In this document: positions 1 through 9,182 of the stretch, piece by piece | Position numbering within the stretch: the first letter of the stretch is position 1 | How the letters are laid out: each line of letters opens with the position of its first letter | DNA from: CAJXZP01 sp041563475 | GTDB lineage: Bacteria > Bacteroidota > Bacteroidia > Flavobacteriales_G > Salibacteraceae | DNA: 64,000 nt | Direction: 5' to 3' | Assembly: GCA_041563475.1 (NCBI GenBank) | Contig: JBFFMY010000002.1 | Coordinates: 1-64,000 of the forward strand | The notes under the pieces: model-generated | Seen by the model: only the letters and a program-made list of their open reading frames with translations | Database searches by the model: none | What the model was told of the DNA's origin: nothing | Position numbers and translations under genes: made by a program

Positions 1-586
1 AAAGCTGCGTATAATCAATTGTTGCGGGATCTGTATAGAATAAGGCAATAACTATTATAGCACCCAAATCATCGGCAATAGCTAATGCCGTTAAAAATAT
101 TTTCAGGTTCATGCTCACTCTATTTCCCAGCAAGGATAGAACCCCTAAAGTGAAACCAATATCTGTAGCCATTGGTATGCCCCAACCCTTAATATTTTGA
201 GGCTGATCATAGTTTAGCGCTACAAAAATTAAGGCCGGAAAAACCATTCCACCCACAGCGGCCATTATCGGCATGGAGGCTTTTTTTAAAGAGCTAAGTT
301 CTCCTTCCATCACCTCACGCTTAATTTCTAGACCTACGGTAAAAAAGAAAATAGCCATTAATCCATCATTTATCCAATGATTTAAGGACTCATTTAAATC
401 AAACCAGTCACCAAAAGCAAATTCCATATGAATCTCATGCCAAACATGATGGTACGAATTAGACCAAGGGGAATTGGCCCATATAATAGCAATTACGGCA
501 GCTGAAACCAATAATAACCCGCTTATTGTTTCCTTGGAAATAAATTCTTTTCCTTGCTCGGTAATATTTGATTTATCTTCTTGCAT
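1..586 (-). CDS. nhaA: Na+/H+ antiporter NhaA (partial, C-terminus off the left edge)
   Basis: NhaA exchanges Na+ for protons across the inner membrane and supports pH and salt homeostasis. About 195 N-terminal residues are visible, roughly half of the usual protein. They include the family stretch with GLEIKRE near residue 87, an ATDIGF segment, and the paired aspartates in ALAIADDLGAI near residue 170, which correspond to the ion-binding Asp pair of the E. coli enzyme. Hydrophobic helices recur throughout. The start is the ATG read on the minus strand at 584-586, which begins MQEDKSN and leaves a short cytoplasmic tail before the first helix. The gene is divergent from the phosphatase gene at 690. 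The call is firm; only the C-terminal half is missing because of the window edge. Confidence 0.93.
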   Translation of the reverse strand, partial: MQEDKSNITEQGKEFISKETISGLLLVSAAVIAIIWANSPWSNSYHHVWHEIHMEFAFGDWFDLNESLNHWINDGLMAIFFFTVGLEIKREVMEGELSSLKKASMPIMAAVGGMVFPALIFVALNYDQPQNIKGWGIPMATDIGFTLGVLSLLGNRVSMNLKIFLTALAIADDLGAIIVIALFYTDPATIDYTQL

Positions 587-677
587 GCCTCGTTTTCAAT
601 TAACAATAATACTAATTGAAATGTTTTATCCTAGCATTAATAGTCAATTGTATTCGTTAACCCAACGCTGAAATTTC

Positions 678-685
678 TACATTTG
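678..685 (+). promoter_or_regulatory. Candidate -7 promoter element (TACATTTG) before the phosphatase gene
   Basis: TACATTTG fits the Bacteroidota -7 consensus TAnnTTTG. It ends only 4 bases before the ATG at 690, so the mRNA would be leaderless or nearly so. A TTG lies 27 bases upstream, wider than the usual 17-23 spacing, so the -33 element is uncertain. Confidence 0.5.
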
Positions 686-689
686 ACAA

Positions 690-1148
690 ATGAAAAGTGT
701 CTTATTTGTATGTTTAGGAAACATATGCCGCTCGCCTATGGCTCATGGAATATTTAGAGATAAAATTGAAAAATTAGGATTGAAAATATCCATAGAATCT
801 GCGGGCACATCTGGATATCATATAGGCCAATCCGCAGATCAACGCGCTATTTCAACCCTAAGAGCTAAAGGCATTGATATTCTGGATTTACGATCGCGAC
901 TTCTTATTCCAAGCGATTTTGATACCTATGATTTCATTTTTACTATGGACGAAAACAACCAATCAGATGTGGTTAAAATGGCTCGAAAAAACAACCATAC
1001 TAATTTCCCTGAAATGATTATGAATGTTGCCTTTCCAAATGAAAATATTTCCGTTCCAGACCCCTACTATGGTGGAAATATCGGATTTGAAGAAGTATAT
1101 AAGATGCTTGACACAGCAACAGAAATTTTAATTGAAGGATTAAAATAA
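690..1148 (+). CDS. Low-molecular-weight protein-tyrosine-phosphatase
   Basis: This is a small cytoplasmic phosphatase of the LMW-PTP family, which removes phosphate from phosphotyrosine and in bacteria often antagonises BY-kinases of polysaccharide export. The P-loop is at the very N-terminus: VCLGNICRSP, with nucleophile Cys8 and Arg14. The general-acid loop is DPYYGG near residue 123. The 152-residue length is normal for the family. No kinase or capsule genes are beside it here, so its partner is not evident. The next gene, a methylase at 1231, is co-directional after about 80 bases. The start codon almost touches a promoter -7 element, which suggests leaderless translation. Confidence 0.92.
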   Translation: MKSVLFVCLGNICRSPMAHGIFRDKIEKLGLKISIESAGTSGYHIGQSADQRAISTLRAKGIDILDLRSRLLIPSDFDTYDFIFTMDENNQSDVVKMARKNNHTNFPEMIMNVAFPNENISVPDPYYGGNIGFEEVYKMLDTATEILIEGLK

Positions 1149-1230
1149 ATACAAGTGAATTGGAAGTTTTACACGGTATTCTTTATTTAGGAATCCGAAA
1201 AAGCGACTTTTGCACCTCAAATTTGAAAAA

Positions 1231-1941
1231 ATGAAACTAGGCAGATTATTTCTTATCCCCACTCCAATCAGTGAATCCCCCATGCACTTTGTTATTCCGG
1301 AAGGAAACAAAATAAAATTGAAAGATGTGAAGCACTTTATGGTGGAGAAAGAGAAACCTGCTAGAGCAGCCTTGAAAAGATTGGATTTAAATAATCCGAT
1401 TAACGATTTACGCTTGTATAACATTGGTAAATACAGTGAAAGTAAAGAGTTTGAAACCTATTTCGAACCGTTGTTTAACGGTTTGGATATGGGGTTGCTT
1501 TCCGATGCGGGGTGTCCTGGAATTGCTGACCCAGGTTCAATCCTAGTAAAAATGGCACATTCGTTTGGTGTCACCGTAATTCCATTAGTTGGTCCCTCAT
1601 CGATTTTTTTAGCTCTTATGGCGTCAGGATTAAATGGACAAAATTTTGCATTTAATGGATACCTTCCTGTTAAAGACACAGAGAGAATCAAAAAATTACG
1701 TGATTTAGAACATATATCAACTCGGACTGGGCAAACTCAAATTTTCATTGAAACACCCTATCGAAACGAGCAAATGTTCGATTCTTTAACTAAAACCTTA
1801 AAAGGAAGCTCCAATTTATGCATTGCACTAGATGCAACGGCAGAAAAGGAATACATTAAAACCATGACCATTGCGGAATGGAAGGCATCAAACCATCCTC
1901 CATTACACAAAAAACCATGTGTGTTTTTGTTTCAAGCGTAA
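1231..1941 (+). CDS. Tetrapyrrole-methylase-fold SAM-dependent methyltransferase (RsmI-like)
   Basis: A 236-residue cytoplasmic protein of the SAM-dependent TP-methylase fold, the family of RsmI (2'-O-methylation of 16S rRNA C1402) and the corrin/porphyrin methylases. It shows an N-terminal GRLFLIPTPI strand, an SDAGCPGIADPG segment near residues 90-101 resembling the RsmI SDAGTP loop, and VGPSS near 120. The open frame extends 7 codons upstream to a TTG, but I place the start at the ATG before KLGRLFL because the conserved strand begins there. It is a divergent RsmI relative, so an rRNA substrate is plausible but not shown. A second, canonical rsmI may exist elsewhere in the genome. Confidence 0.75.
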   Translation: MKLGRLFLIPTPISESPMHFVIPEGNKIKLKDVKHFMVEKEKPARAALKRLDLNNPINDLRLYNIGKYSESKEFETYFEPLFNGLDMGLLSDAGCPGIADPGSILVKMAHSFGVTVIPLVGPSSIFLALMASGLNGQNFAFNGYLPVKDTERIKKLRDLEHISTRTGQTQIFIETPYRNEQMFDSLTKTLKGSSNLCIALDATAEKEYIKTMTIAEWKASNHPPLHKKPCVFLFQA

Positions 1942-2049
1942 GTAATTCAGTGAATTTTAACAATTCATCCCTAATATTCTACAGTTCGGTAACAAGTATT
2001 TTAAATACATAAAGATTCCCTTCACATTTGCCTTCGTAATATTTTAATT

Positions 2050-4209
2050 ATGAAAGCAACATTACTTTTTTCGCTCCTTTTTATTTCGGGTTCCCTTTCG
2101 GCACAAATCATTTCAGGAAAAGTAACCGATCAACAAGGCAATAGTTTGCCTGGAGCTAATGTGTATGTTGAAAATACCTATTATGGATCCTCAACGGACC
2201 AAGAAGGCAATTACACCTTTCGGTTTTCAGATACAGGAAACTTTACCCTCCTAGTTGCCTTTATTGGATTTGAAGATTATTCTACTAGTTTTTTTATTCA
2301 CAAGGAGAATAAGATCATCAACATTGAATTAAAAGAGAAATTCAATGAATTAAAAGCGGTAACCATTACTGCCGGAACCTATGGTTCAGGTGAAGCTGAA
2401 AAAGCATTGGTTATGAGTTCATTGGATGTTGTAACTACCGCTGGTTCTTTAGGGGATATTAATGCTGCAATGCGCTCTTTACCTGGCACGAGCAACAATG
2501 GTGAATCTGGTAAACTCTTTGTTCATGGCGGAGAAGGAACAGAAACTGGAACATATATTGACGGTATTTATGTACATCAGCCGTATACGACTAGCGCACC
2601 AAATATGGCTGTACGAGGTAGATTTAATCCGTTTATGTTTAGTGGCACCTCATTCAGTACAGGTGGTTATTCCGCGGAATACGGCCAAGCACTTTCTTCA
2701 GTACTTACCTTAAACACAAAAGATTTGCCTGAGGAAGAAGATCTAAACATCTCTATAATGACTATTGGTGCTGACTTGGCAGGCACTAAAAAATGGGGAG
2801 ATGGAGCAATAACCGTTTCTGCAAATTACATGAATCTAAAACCTTACATGCGCATTGTTCCTCAAAATTATGCTTGGAATCAAGAACCTCAATCCTACGG
2901 TGGTTCAATGAATTTTCGTCAAAAAACCAAGGGCTCTGGATTATTTAAAATTTATGGTTCATTCGATAAATCCAACTTGTCGCAATATCAAACGAGTATA
3001 GACGGCACAGCCAAACAATTTGATGTTGATGTTACAAATAACAACGAGTTTATTAATGCAAATTGGCGAGGTTCTCTATCTAAAAAATGGTTTGTAACTC
3101 TTGGTGGCTCCTTTACGCATAATGTGGATAATTACACACAAGACATCAATATTTTAAACCAAAAACTAGAAGGAAACCATATAAAAGCAACCACCAAATA
3201 TGAGATCACAGAGAAAATCAGAATTCGTGGAGGAATTGAAAACTTTTTTACCCATTTTCAAAATTCCTACTCCAGAAAAGGTTTTGAGGGTGATAGTTCA
3301 GTTAGTTATACCGAAAATTTAACCGCTGGTTTTGTTGAAGCACAGATTTACACTTCTTCAAAGTTTCTTTTAAATGCTGGTTTTAGAACGGAGCATTCCC
3401 ACTATTTAAGTAAAAATACGGTTTCTCCTCGTTTATCATTTGCGTATAAATTGAACGATAAATCAAGTCTTTCCTTTGCCTATGGCATCTTTTATCAAAA
3501 CCCTTTAAATGAACAGTTATTAAATAGAAATTATTTAACAAACGAACAAGCGCAGCACTTCATTCTTAGTTATTCCAAATCATTCAAAAAAAGAATATTA
3601 CGTACTGAAGGTTACTACAAAAACTACTCAAATTTGGTAAAATATAGCACAAACACTAGTCAACCTTTTACGAATTCAGGAAACGGGTATGCCTATGGCT
3701 TGGATGTATATTTTAAAGATTCAAAAACCATCAAAAATGCATCGTACTGGATTTCTTACTCTTTTTTACAAACAGAAAGAAACTACAAATACTACCCTTA
3801 CGCTGCTACTCCAACTTTTGCTGTTACGCATAGTTTATCTGTGGTTTACAAACATTGGATAACCAAATGGAGATCATATGTTGGCGCAGCATTTAGATAT
3901 GGAAGCCCTAGAGTTTATAACGATTTAAACTCATCTGAATTTAATTCTACCAAATTGCCTTCGAACGCAAGTTTAGATTTGAATTGGAGCTTTCTATATA
4001 AGCAAAACATCATACTGTATGCCTCAATAACTAACGTTCTTGGCTTTGATCAAGTCTTCGGGTATCAATATTCTCCAATAAAAAACGAAGGAGGATTGTA
4101 TCCAAGAACACCTATCGTTCCTGCCGCTAAAAGATTCTTTTTTATTGGGTGCTTCATCACTTTAACTAAAAAAGGAGAATCAAATCAACTTGATAAAATC
4201 AATCTTTAA
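2050..4209 (+). CDS. TonB-dependent outer-membrane receptor with carboxypeptidase-regulatory-like N-terminus
   Basis: A 719-residue outer-membrane receptor. A signal peptide ends near LSAQ at residue 19. A CarboxypepD_reg-like beta-sandwich follows (about 20-95, with GKVTDQQGNSLPGANV), then a plug-like region (about 100-225, including an LRSLPGT-like stretch and YIDGIYVHQPY). A C-terminal barrel rich in alternating aromatic strands completes it. Such receptors import iron chelates, cofactors or glycans with TonB-ExbBD energy; the substrate cannot be read from sequence. It is shorter than SusC proteins (about 1000) and no SusD partner follows. The next gene starts 21 bases downstream, so it is probably co-transcribed with a TPR-like protein, a DUF2141 protein and a LytS/LytTR pair, which may control its expression. 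Confidence 0.85.
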   Translation: MKATLLFSLLFISGSLSAQIISGKVTDQQGNSLPGANVYVENTYYGSSTDQEGNYTFRFSDTGNFTLLVAFIGFEDYSTSFFIHKENKIINIELKEKFNELKAVTITAGTYGSGEAEKALVMSSLDVVTTAGSLGDINAAMRSLPGTSNNGESGKLFVHGGEGTETGTYIDGIYVHQPYTTSAPNMAVRGRFNPFMFSGTSFSTGGYSAEYGQALSSVLTLNTKDLPEEEDLNISIMTIGADLAGTKKWGDGAITVSANYMNLKPYMRIVPQNYAWNQEPQSYGGSMNFRQKTKGSGLFKIYGSFDKSNLSQYQTSIDGTAKQFDVDVTNNNEFINANWRGSLSKKWFVTLGGSFTHNVDNYTQDINILNQKLEGNHIKATTKYEITEKIRIRGGIENFFTHFQNSYSRKGFEGDSSVSYTENLTAGFVEAQIYTSSKFLLNAGFRTEHSHYLSKNTVSPRLSFAYKLNDKSSLSFAYGIFYQNPLNEQLLNRNYLTNEQAQHFILSYSKSFKKRILRTEGYYKNYSNLVKYSTNTSQPFTNSGNGYAYGLDVYFKDSKTIKNASYWISYSFLQTERNYKYYPYAATPTFAVTHSLSVVYKHWITKWRSYVGAAFRYGSPRVYNDLNSSEFNSTKLPSNASLDLNWSFLYKQNIILYASITNVLGFDQVFGYQYSPIKNEGGLYPRTPIVPAAKRFFFIGCFITLTKKGESNQLDKINL

Positions 4210-4230
4210 TATTCATTTAAAATCAACATC

Positions 4231-4878
4231 ATGAAAGCAATAATTACTTTGATCATTATTTTAATTTCATTCCATTCATTTGGCAGAAATTCAGGCTATA
4301 CCGAAGCAATGGAATTAGGATTAATTCAATTAAATAACTCGAAATCTGCAGTAGATTTAAAAAACACCGCGAATACCTTCAATAGAATATCAAATACAGC
4401 AAACCAAGAATGGCTTCCAATATACTATGAAGCACAATGTTATATTTTGATGAGTTTTAGAGTTTCAGATAAGGCAATAAAAGACGAATATCTGGATATT
4501 GCTGAATCTAGAATTAATGAGATTCTAACTCTTCAACCCAAAAATGATGAAGCATTTGCTTTACAGTCTTTTATGTATACCGCACGCCTAGTTATTGACC
4601 CAATGACACGTGGACGCGAGTTTTCGATAAAATCGATGAGTTCAATTAAAACAGCTCTTGCATTTAATCCAAATAACCCTAGAGCACGTTATTTACAACT
4701 ATCAAACGAGGTTGGAACGGCCAATTTCTTTGGAGAAGATCCTTCCAAATACTGCGAAAACATATTGAATCTTCTTGAAAATTGGGACGAATTAAATACA
4801 GTTAAAGACTTACATCCATTATGGGGGAAATTCCAGGTAAAGGGACTTGCTGAAAATTGTCAAACTGAATTGAAATAA
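4231..4878 (+). CDS. Secreted TPR-like hypothetical protein
   Basis: A 215-residue protein with a hydrophobic N-terminal signal peptide (about residues 1-18, ending HSFGR) and an all-helical body. Helix pairs around residues 60-90, 95-125 and 135-160 contain spacings such as LQPKNDEAFALQSFMY and FNPNNPRARYLQLSNE, typical of degenerate tetratricopeptide repeats. It probably acts in the periplasm. It sits 21 bases after the TonB receptor and 33 bases before a DUF2141 protein, so it is likely an accessory subunit of that receptor locus. No catalytic motif is visible. The precise family is not recognised. Confidence 0.7.
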   Translation: MKAIITLIIILISFHSFGRNSGYTEAMELGLIQLNNSKSAVDLKNTANTFNRISNTANQEWLPIYYEAQCYILMSFRVSDKAIKDEYLDIAESRINEILTLQPKNDEAFALQSFMYTARLVIDPMTRGREFSIKSMSSIKTALAFNPNNPRARYLQLSNEVGTANFFGEDPSKYCENILNLLENWDELNTVKDLHPLWGKFQVKGLAENCQTELK

Positions 4879-4911
4879 ACAAAATCCAAACAATTATTAA
4901 ATTTAAAAATT

Positions 4912-5313
4912 ATGAAAACCATTATATTAAGTATCGCTATTTCATTAATCACCTTTTTAGGGTATTCACAAAATGCCTTAACAGTAAAAATCACCAATCT
5001 TAAAACAAATTCGGGAACCGTTTACGTTAAGGTTTTGGACAAAAATCAAAAGGAATTAAAATCAGAAAAATCAACAGTTAAGGACGGCACCTGCCAAGTA
5101 ATTTTTACCAAATTACCTTCTGCTACTTATGCCGTTACCTATTATCATGACGAAAACAATAACGGAAAACTAGATGCCGGAATGTTTGGCAAACCCGAAG
5201 AAGGCTATGGGTATTCTAATGACGCAAGGGGTTTTATGGGCCCTGCCGATTTTGAAGATCAAATTTTTGAATTAAAAACAAACCAAACAATTACCTTAAA
5301 AACCGTTCAGTAG
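4912..5313 (+). CDS. DUF2141 domain-containing secreted protein
   Basis: A 133-residue protein with a signal peptide ending near GYSQ at residue 20. The mature part is a single beta-rich DUF2141 domain. Family features include LKTNSGTVYVKVLD, LPSATYAVTYYHDENNNGKLDAGMFG and a GYGYSNDARG tail. The DENNNGKLD loop resembles a calcium-binding loop. DUF2141 proteins are common beside TonB receptors in Bacteroidota, but the function is unknown. It is third in the apparent receptor operon and is followed after about 38 bases by the sensor kinase gene. Confidence 0.85.
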   Translation: MKTIILSIAISLITFLGYSQNALTVKITNLKTNSGTVYVKVLDKNQKELKSEKSTVKDGTCQVIFTKLPSATYAVTYYHDENNNGKLDAGMFGKPEEGYGYSNDARGFMGPADFEDQIFELKTNQTITLKTVQ

Positions 5314-5351
5314 AACCAATTCTGATCCTTTAGAAAAGCTATTTTTGAGAC

Positions 5352-6395
5352 ATGACTTTTAAACAAATCATAAAACCATTTAAAAATATCTGGCAAGTTA
5401 TTGGTGCCATGATGATTATGAATTTATTGTTTCAATATTTCTTTTGGAGCAATGCATTTGATTCGTGGTACAATTTTACCGTTGCCATGTTTTGGGGAAC
5501 AACCATTTGGTTTACCCAAGCGGTTGGAAATAGTGCCGTTTTTCATTTCTTAGATAAAAAATTCCCCTGGAAAAAAGGTCTTGCTAAACGTGCTATTCTT
5601 ACAATTATTTGTGTGGGTACATATTCAAGTTTCGCCTACTTTGTTGTGCAGTTTTTTATGGAAGCTCTTTTTAATGATGACTTTAGTTTCTTAGACGTTT
5701 TCAATTACACACTAAGATCTGTGAAACTCACTGTTACAATATCCTATAGTATTTCTTTCATTCTAACATTTATTGGGTTTGCAAAGGCAACAGTGCAATC
5801 TGAAATTGAAAAGGAACGCCTTCAAACAGAGATGATGACCTACAAGTACGAATCTTTACGCAATCAAATAAACCCACATTTTCTATTTAATAGTTTCAAT
5901 GTTTTAAGCGATCTTGTATATGATAATCAGGAACTTGCCGTTAAATTTATTCGCCAATTAAGTGATTTGTATCGGTATGTACTAGATATAAAGGACAAAG
6001 ATTTAGTTCCGTTATCGGAAGAACTAAAGTTTATTGAATCATTCACCTTTTTACTCAAAACTCGCTTTGAGAATCGAGTGAATTTTGAAATTGATGTAAA
6101 ATACGTCACAACAGATTACATTATTCCAATGGCTTTGCAACTTCTTATTGAAAACTGCATTAAACACAACGAAACCACCTCCTTAAATCCAATAACCATT
6201 TCAGTAAAAAGAATTGGAGATAAAATATGGGTTTCTAACAATATTCAAATTAAAAAATCGGGAGTTGAATCCACTCAAATTGGGCTGAAGAACCTCAAAG
6301 AACGATATGCTCATTTTTCAGATGAAGTAGTTGATATAACTCAAACTAAAGAACAATTTTCTGTGAGTATTCCCATTTTACACTCCATTAATTAG
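5352..6395 (+). CDS. LytS/YehU-type sensor histidine kinase
   Basis: A 347-residue inner-membrane sensor kinase. Four hydrophobic helices occupy about residues 15-150 and a short linker helix follows. A His_kinase domain contains the phospho-acceptor motif NPHFLFN (histidine near 178), followed by an HATPase-like domain with an N-box LQLLIENCIKHN near 260 and a GLKNLKERY segment near the end. No extracytoplasmic sensory domain is present, so sensing is probably through the membrane helices or a partner. The LytTR regulator gene starts 9 bases after its stop, forming a standard two-component pair. It lies just downstream of the TonB receptor group and may regulate it; that link is inference from position. 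Confidence 0.9.
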   Translation: MTFKQIIKPFKNIWQVIGAMMIMNLLFQYFFWSNAFDSWYNFTVAMFWGTTIWFTQAVGNSAVFHFLDKKFPWKKGLAKRAILTIICVGTYSSFAYFVVQFFMEALFNDDFSFLDVFNYTLRSVKLTVTISYSISFILTFIGFAKATVQSEIEKERLQTEMMTYKYESLRNQINPHFLFNSFNVLSDLVYDNQELAVKFIRQLSDLYRYVLDIKDKDLVPLSEELKFIESFTFLLKTRFENRVNFEIDVKYVTTDYIIPMALQLLIENCIKHNETTSLNPITISVKRIGDKIWVSNNIQIKKSGVESTQIGLKNLKERYAHFSDEVVDITQTKEQFSVSIPILHSIN

Positions 6396-6404
6396 TACTT
6401 AATT

Positions 6405-7163
6405 ATGACAGCATTAATAATTGAAGATGAACCAAGAGCGGCAAATAGGCTTGAAAAATTGCTGATCGAAATCGACTCATCTATTGATATCGTTGCTAAA
6501 TTAGAATCGGTACAAGAAGGAATTCGTTTTTTACAATCTGGCACAAAGGTAGACGTGATTTTTTCGGACATTCAATTGGCGGATGGATTGAGTTTTGATA
6601 TTTACAAGGAGTTTACTTCCATCCCTCCTATTATTTTCACTACCGCTTACGATCAATATGCAATTAAGGCATTTAAAAGCAATGGAATTGATTACTTACT
6701 AAAACCGTTAGAAAAATCTGACTTAGAGATTGCTCTTAATAAATTAAAAAATCTGACAACATCCATTAATCCCGCTCTAATCGAACTTTTGTCGAGGCAA
6801 TTAAACTCACCTCAAAAGGAATACAAAAATCGTTTTATGGTGAAAATTGGGCAGCATATTAAGAGTATTGCCACAACAGAGATCAAGGCTTTTTACAGTC
6901 TGGAAAAAACAACATACCTACTAACCAATACTAATAAAAATTATATCGTTGATCATTCTCTAGATTTCTTGGATAATTCATTAGACCCAACATTATTCTT
7001 TCGTACGAATAGAAATTTCATTCTACATATACAATCCCCAATTGTAATTACCGCTTGGAGCAACAGTCGTCTTAAAATTGATTTAGAAGGATACGCGCAT
7101 GAAATGATTATTGTCGCCAGAAATAGAACCAGCGATTTTAAGAACTGGTTGGGCGGAACATAA
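6405..7163 (+). CDS. LytTR-family response regulator
   Basis: A 252-residue cytoplasmic transcription factor. The N-terminal receiver begins with acidic residues IIEDEPRA, has the phospho-acceptor Asp in FSDIQLADG near residue 56, a conserved Thr in FTTAYDQYA, and Lys in YLLKPLEKSD near 101. The C-terminal LytTR DNA-binding domain (about 145-250) carries FFRTNRNFILHI and ends in a basic segment. It pairs with the LytS kinase 9 bases upstream. Likely targets are the adjacent receptor and secreted proteins, by position only. No terminator was seen before the next gene, which has its own promoter-like element. Confidence 0.92.
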   Translation: MTALIIEDEPRAANRLEKLLIEIDSSIDIVAKLESVQEGIRFLQSGTKVDVIFSDIQLADGLSFDIYKEFTSIPPIIFTTAYDQYAIKAFKSNGIDYLLKPLEKSDLEIALNKLKNLTTSINPALIELLSRQLNSPQKEYKNRFMVKIGQHIKSIATTEIKAFYSLEKTTYLLTNTNKNYIVDHSLDFLDNSLDPTLFFRTNRNFILHIQSPIVITAWSNSRLKIDLEGYAHEMIIVARNRTSDFKNWLGGT

Positions 7164-7218
7164 ACGTCAACGTTTAAAACTATAGGAATACACTCATTTT
7201 CTAAATGAACTTCTCAAT

Positions 7219-7226
7219 TATATTTG
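7219..7226 (+). promoter_or_regulatory. Candidate -7 promoter element (TATATTTG) before the M1 aminopeptidase
   Basis: TATATTTG is a full match to TAnnTTTG and lies 20 bases before the ATG at 7247. No clear TTG -33 element was found at 17-23 bases upstream. Confidence 0.5.
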
Positions 7227-7246
7227 CCGCTCACTAAATAATTGAC

Positions 7247-9133
7247 ATGAAGTATTTTAAATTTTTACTTTTTTCTTTCTTACTAACCTCCGTAGTTGGG
7301 TGTTCGTCTTCAAATACTGAAGAAATTCAGATGGAGGAAACAACATACGATTCTACGGATGTTCATACGTATTCAAATAAAGAAGATGCGGTCGTAACCC
7401 ATCTAAATTGGGATGCTATAATTGATTTTGACAGTAAAATAATCATTGCTACGGCCACCTGGAATATTGAAAACATAAGTGATACAGACACCATAATTTT
7501 TGATGTAGTAGATTTAAAAATACTAGAAGTTACTTTGGACGAAGGCCAAAAAACTGGATTTAAAATTGGGAACAAAAAACAACATATGGGAGCTCCCCTA
7601 TATATTGCAATTACCTCAGAAACGAAAACGGTTAGCATAACCTATGAAACAAGTCCTCACGCTCCTGCTGTGCAATGGCTAGAGACTAATCAAACTTTTG
7701 GCAAACAACATCCATTTTTATTTACCCAATCAGAAGCTATTTTAGCACGTAGTTGGGTTCCTTGTCAAGATAGTCCAGGAATCAAATTTACTTACCATGC
7801 AAAAGTTCATGTCCCAAAAGATTTGTTGGCATTAATGAGTGCTACCAACCCGAAAACTAAAAATGATTCAGGCATCTATGAATTTGAAATGAATCAACCC
7901 ATTCCAAGTTACCTTTTAGCATTAGCTGTTGGAGATTTAGAATTTGGTAGTTTAGGCGCTAGAACAGGTGTATATGCTGAACCCGGACAATTAGCTTCTG
8001 CGGTATACGAGTTTGCGGAAACAGAAGAAATGGTTCAAATAGCAGAAGAGTTATTCGGTCCTTACCGATGGGAACGATACGATATGTTGGTGCTACCTCC
8101 TTCTTTCCCTTTTGGTGGGATGGAAAATCCTAGACTAACCTTTGTCACCCCAACAATAATTGCTGGCGATAGATCTTTAACTGCTTTAATTGCTCATGAA
8201 TTAGCGCATTCTTGGTCAGGAAATTTGGTGACGAATGCAAACTGGAACGACTTCTGGATGAATGAAGGTTTTACTGTTTACTTAGAACGCAGAATAATGG
8301 ACTCCCTGTATGGAACCGATTACGCAGATATGCTGACAATATTAGGATATCAAGATTTACAATTTTCATTAACGGATTTACCCGAAGAAGATACCCGTTT
8401 AAAATTGGATCTAAAAGGTCGAAATCCAGATGATGGAATGAGTGATATTGCCTATGAAAAAGGATTTTTCTTTTTAAGCATGCTCAAGCAACATTTCAAA
8501 ACTAAACCTATGGATAATTTCTTAAAGCAGTATTTCAATGATCATGCCTTTGGAAACATCACAACGGAAAAATTCATTTCCTATATGGATTCCCACTTAA
8601 TTGTTCTGGATTCCTTTGCAAGGCCTTCTCTACATATACAAGAATGGATTTACGAACCTGGATTACCCAGAAATATTACAGAAGTAAAATCTAAAAGATT
8701 CCAAAATGTAAGTTCCACCATAAAAGCTTGGAGCGATGGTTCTTTCGCTTTAAAAGAATTTGACACGAAAGAATGGTCCACTTTTGAATGGTTACAATTC
8801 ATACGTAACCTCCCTGATTCATTAAGTCCTCAAAGATTTAAAGAACTTGACATTGCCTATGATTTTACGCATTCTACGAACAATGAAATTTTGGCTATTT
8901 GGTTGGAAAAAAGCATTCTTGGGAATTACCATGCAGTAGATAGTGAACTAGAAACCTTTTTAACAACCGTTGGTCGAAGAAAATTTCTTACACCAATATA
9001 CCGTGCCCTTTTAAAAATAGATCCTTCTGGTAATTGGGCTACCGAAATTTACTCGAAAGCAAGACCAAATTACCACTCAGTATCTACAGAAACTTTAGAT
9101 AAACTTTTAGAAGTTAATTCATCGACCAATTAA
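7247..9133 (+). CDS. M1-family zinc aminopeptidase, lipoprotein (leukotriene-A4-hydrolase-like)
   Basis: A 628-residue metallopeptidase exported as a lipoprotein; the lipobox VVGC places the lipidated Cys at residue 19. It has an N-terminal beta domain, then the exopeptidase signature FGGMENPRLTF near residue 291, then the gluzincin zinc site HELAH followed 18 residues later by NEGFTVY, giving two His and one Glu ligand. The C-terminal helical part contains EWIYEPGLP, characteristic of the LTA4-hydrolase/aminopeptidase B subgroup. It would trim N-terminal residues from peptides in the periplasm or at the cell surface. It appears monocistronic, with its own promoter-like element. Family assignment is secure; true LTA4 hydrolase activity is not implied. 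Confidence 0.92.
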   Translation: MKYFKFLLFSFLLTSVVGCSSSNTEEIQMEETTYDSTDVHTYSNKEDAVVTHLNWDAIIDFDSKIIIATATWNIENISDTDTIIFDVVDLKILEVTLDEGQKTGFKIGNKKQHMGAPLYIAITSETKTVSITYETSPHAPAVQWLETNQTFGKQHPFLFTQSEAILARSWVPCQDSPGIKFTYHAKVHVPKDLLALMSATNPKTKNDSGIYEFEMNQPIPSYLLALAVGDLEFGSLGARTGVYAEPGQLASAVYEFAETEEMVQIAEELFGPYRWERYDMLVLPPSFPFGGMENPRLTFVTPTIIAGDRSLTALIAHELAHSWSGNLVTNANWNDFWMNEGFTVYLERRIMDSLYGTDYADMLTILGYQDLQFSLTDLPEEDTRLKLDLKGRNPDDGMSDIAYEKGFFFLSMLKQHFKTKPMDNFLKQYFNDHAFGNITTEKFISYMDSHLIVLDSFARPSLHIQEWIYEPGLPRNITEVKSKRFQNVSSTIKAWSDGSFALKEFDTKEWSTFEWLQFIRNLPDSLSPQRFKELDIAYDFTHSTNNEILAIWLEKSILGNYHAVDSELETFLTTVGRRKFLTPIYRALLKIDPSGNWATEIYSKARPNYHSVSTETLDKLLEVNSSTN

Positions 9134-9160
9134 AAAATTAGGTTAACCTTAATGATTGTA

Positions 9161-9168
9161 TAATTTTG
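9161..9168 (+). promoter_or_regulatory. Candidate -7 promoter element (TAATTTTG) before the barrel gene
   Basis: TAATTTTG matches TAnnTTTG and lies 14 bases before the ATG at 9183. The upstream TTG element is not obvious at normal spacing. Confidence 0.45.
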
Positions 9169-9182
9169 TATAAAAATAGACT

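Noticed and set aside
474..671. 65-codon plus-strand frame over the nhaA start
   Set aside because: It overlaps nhaA on the other strand and the promoter region of the phosphatase gene; its translation has no recognisable features.
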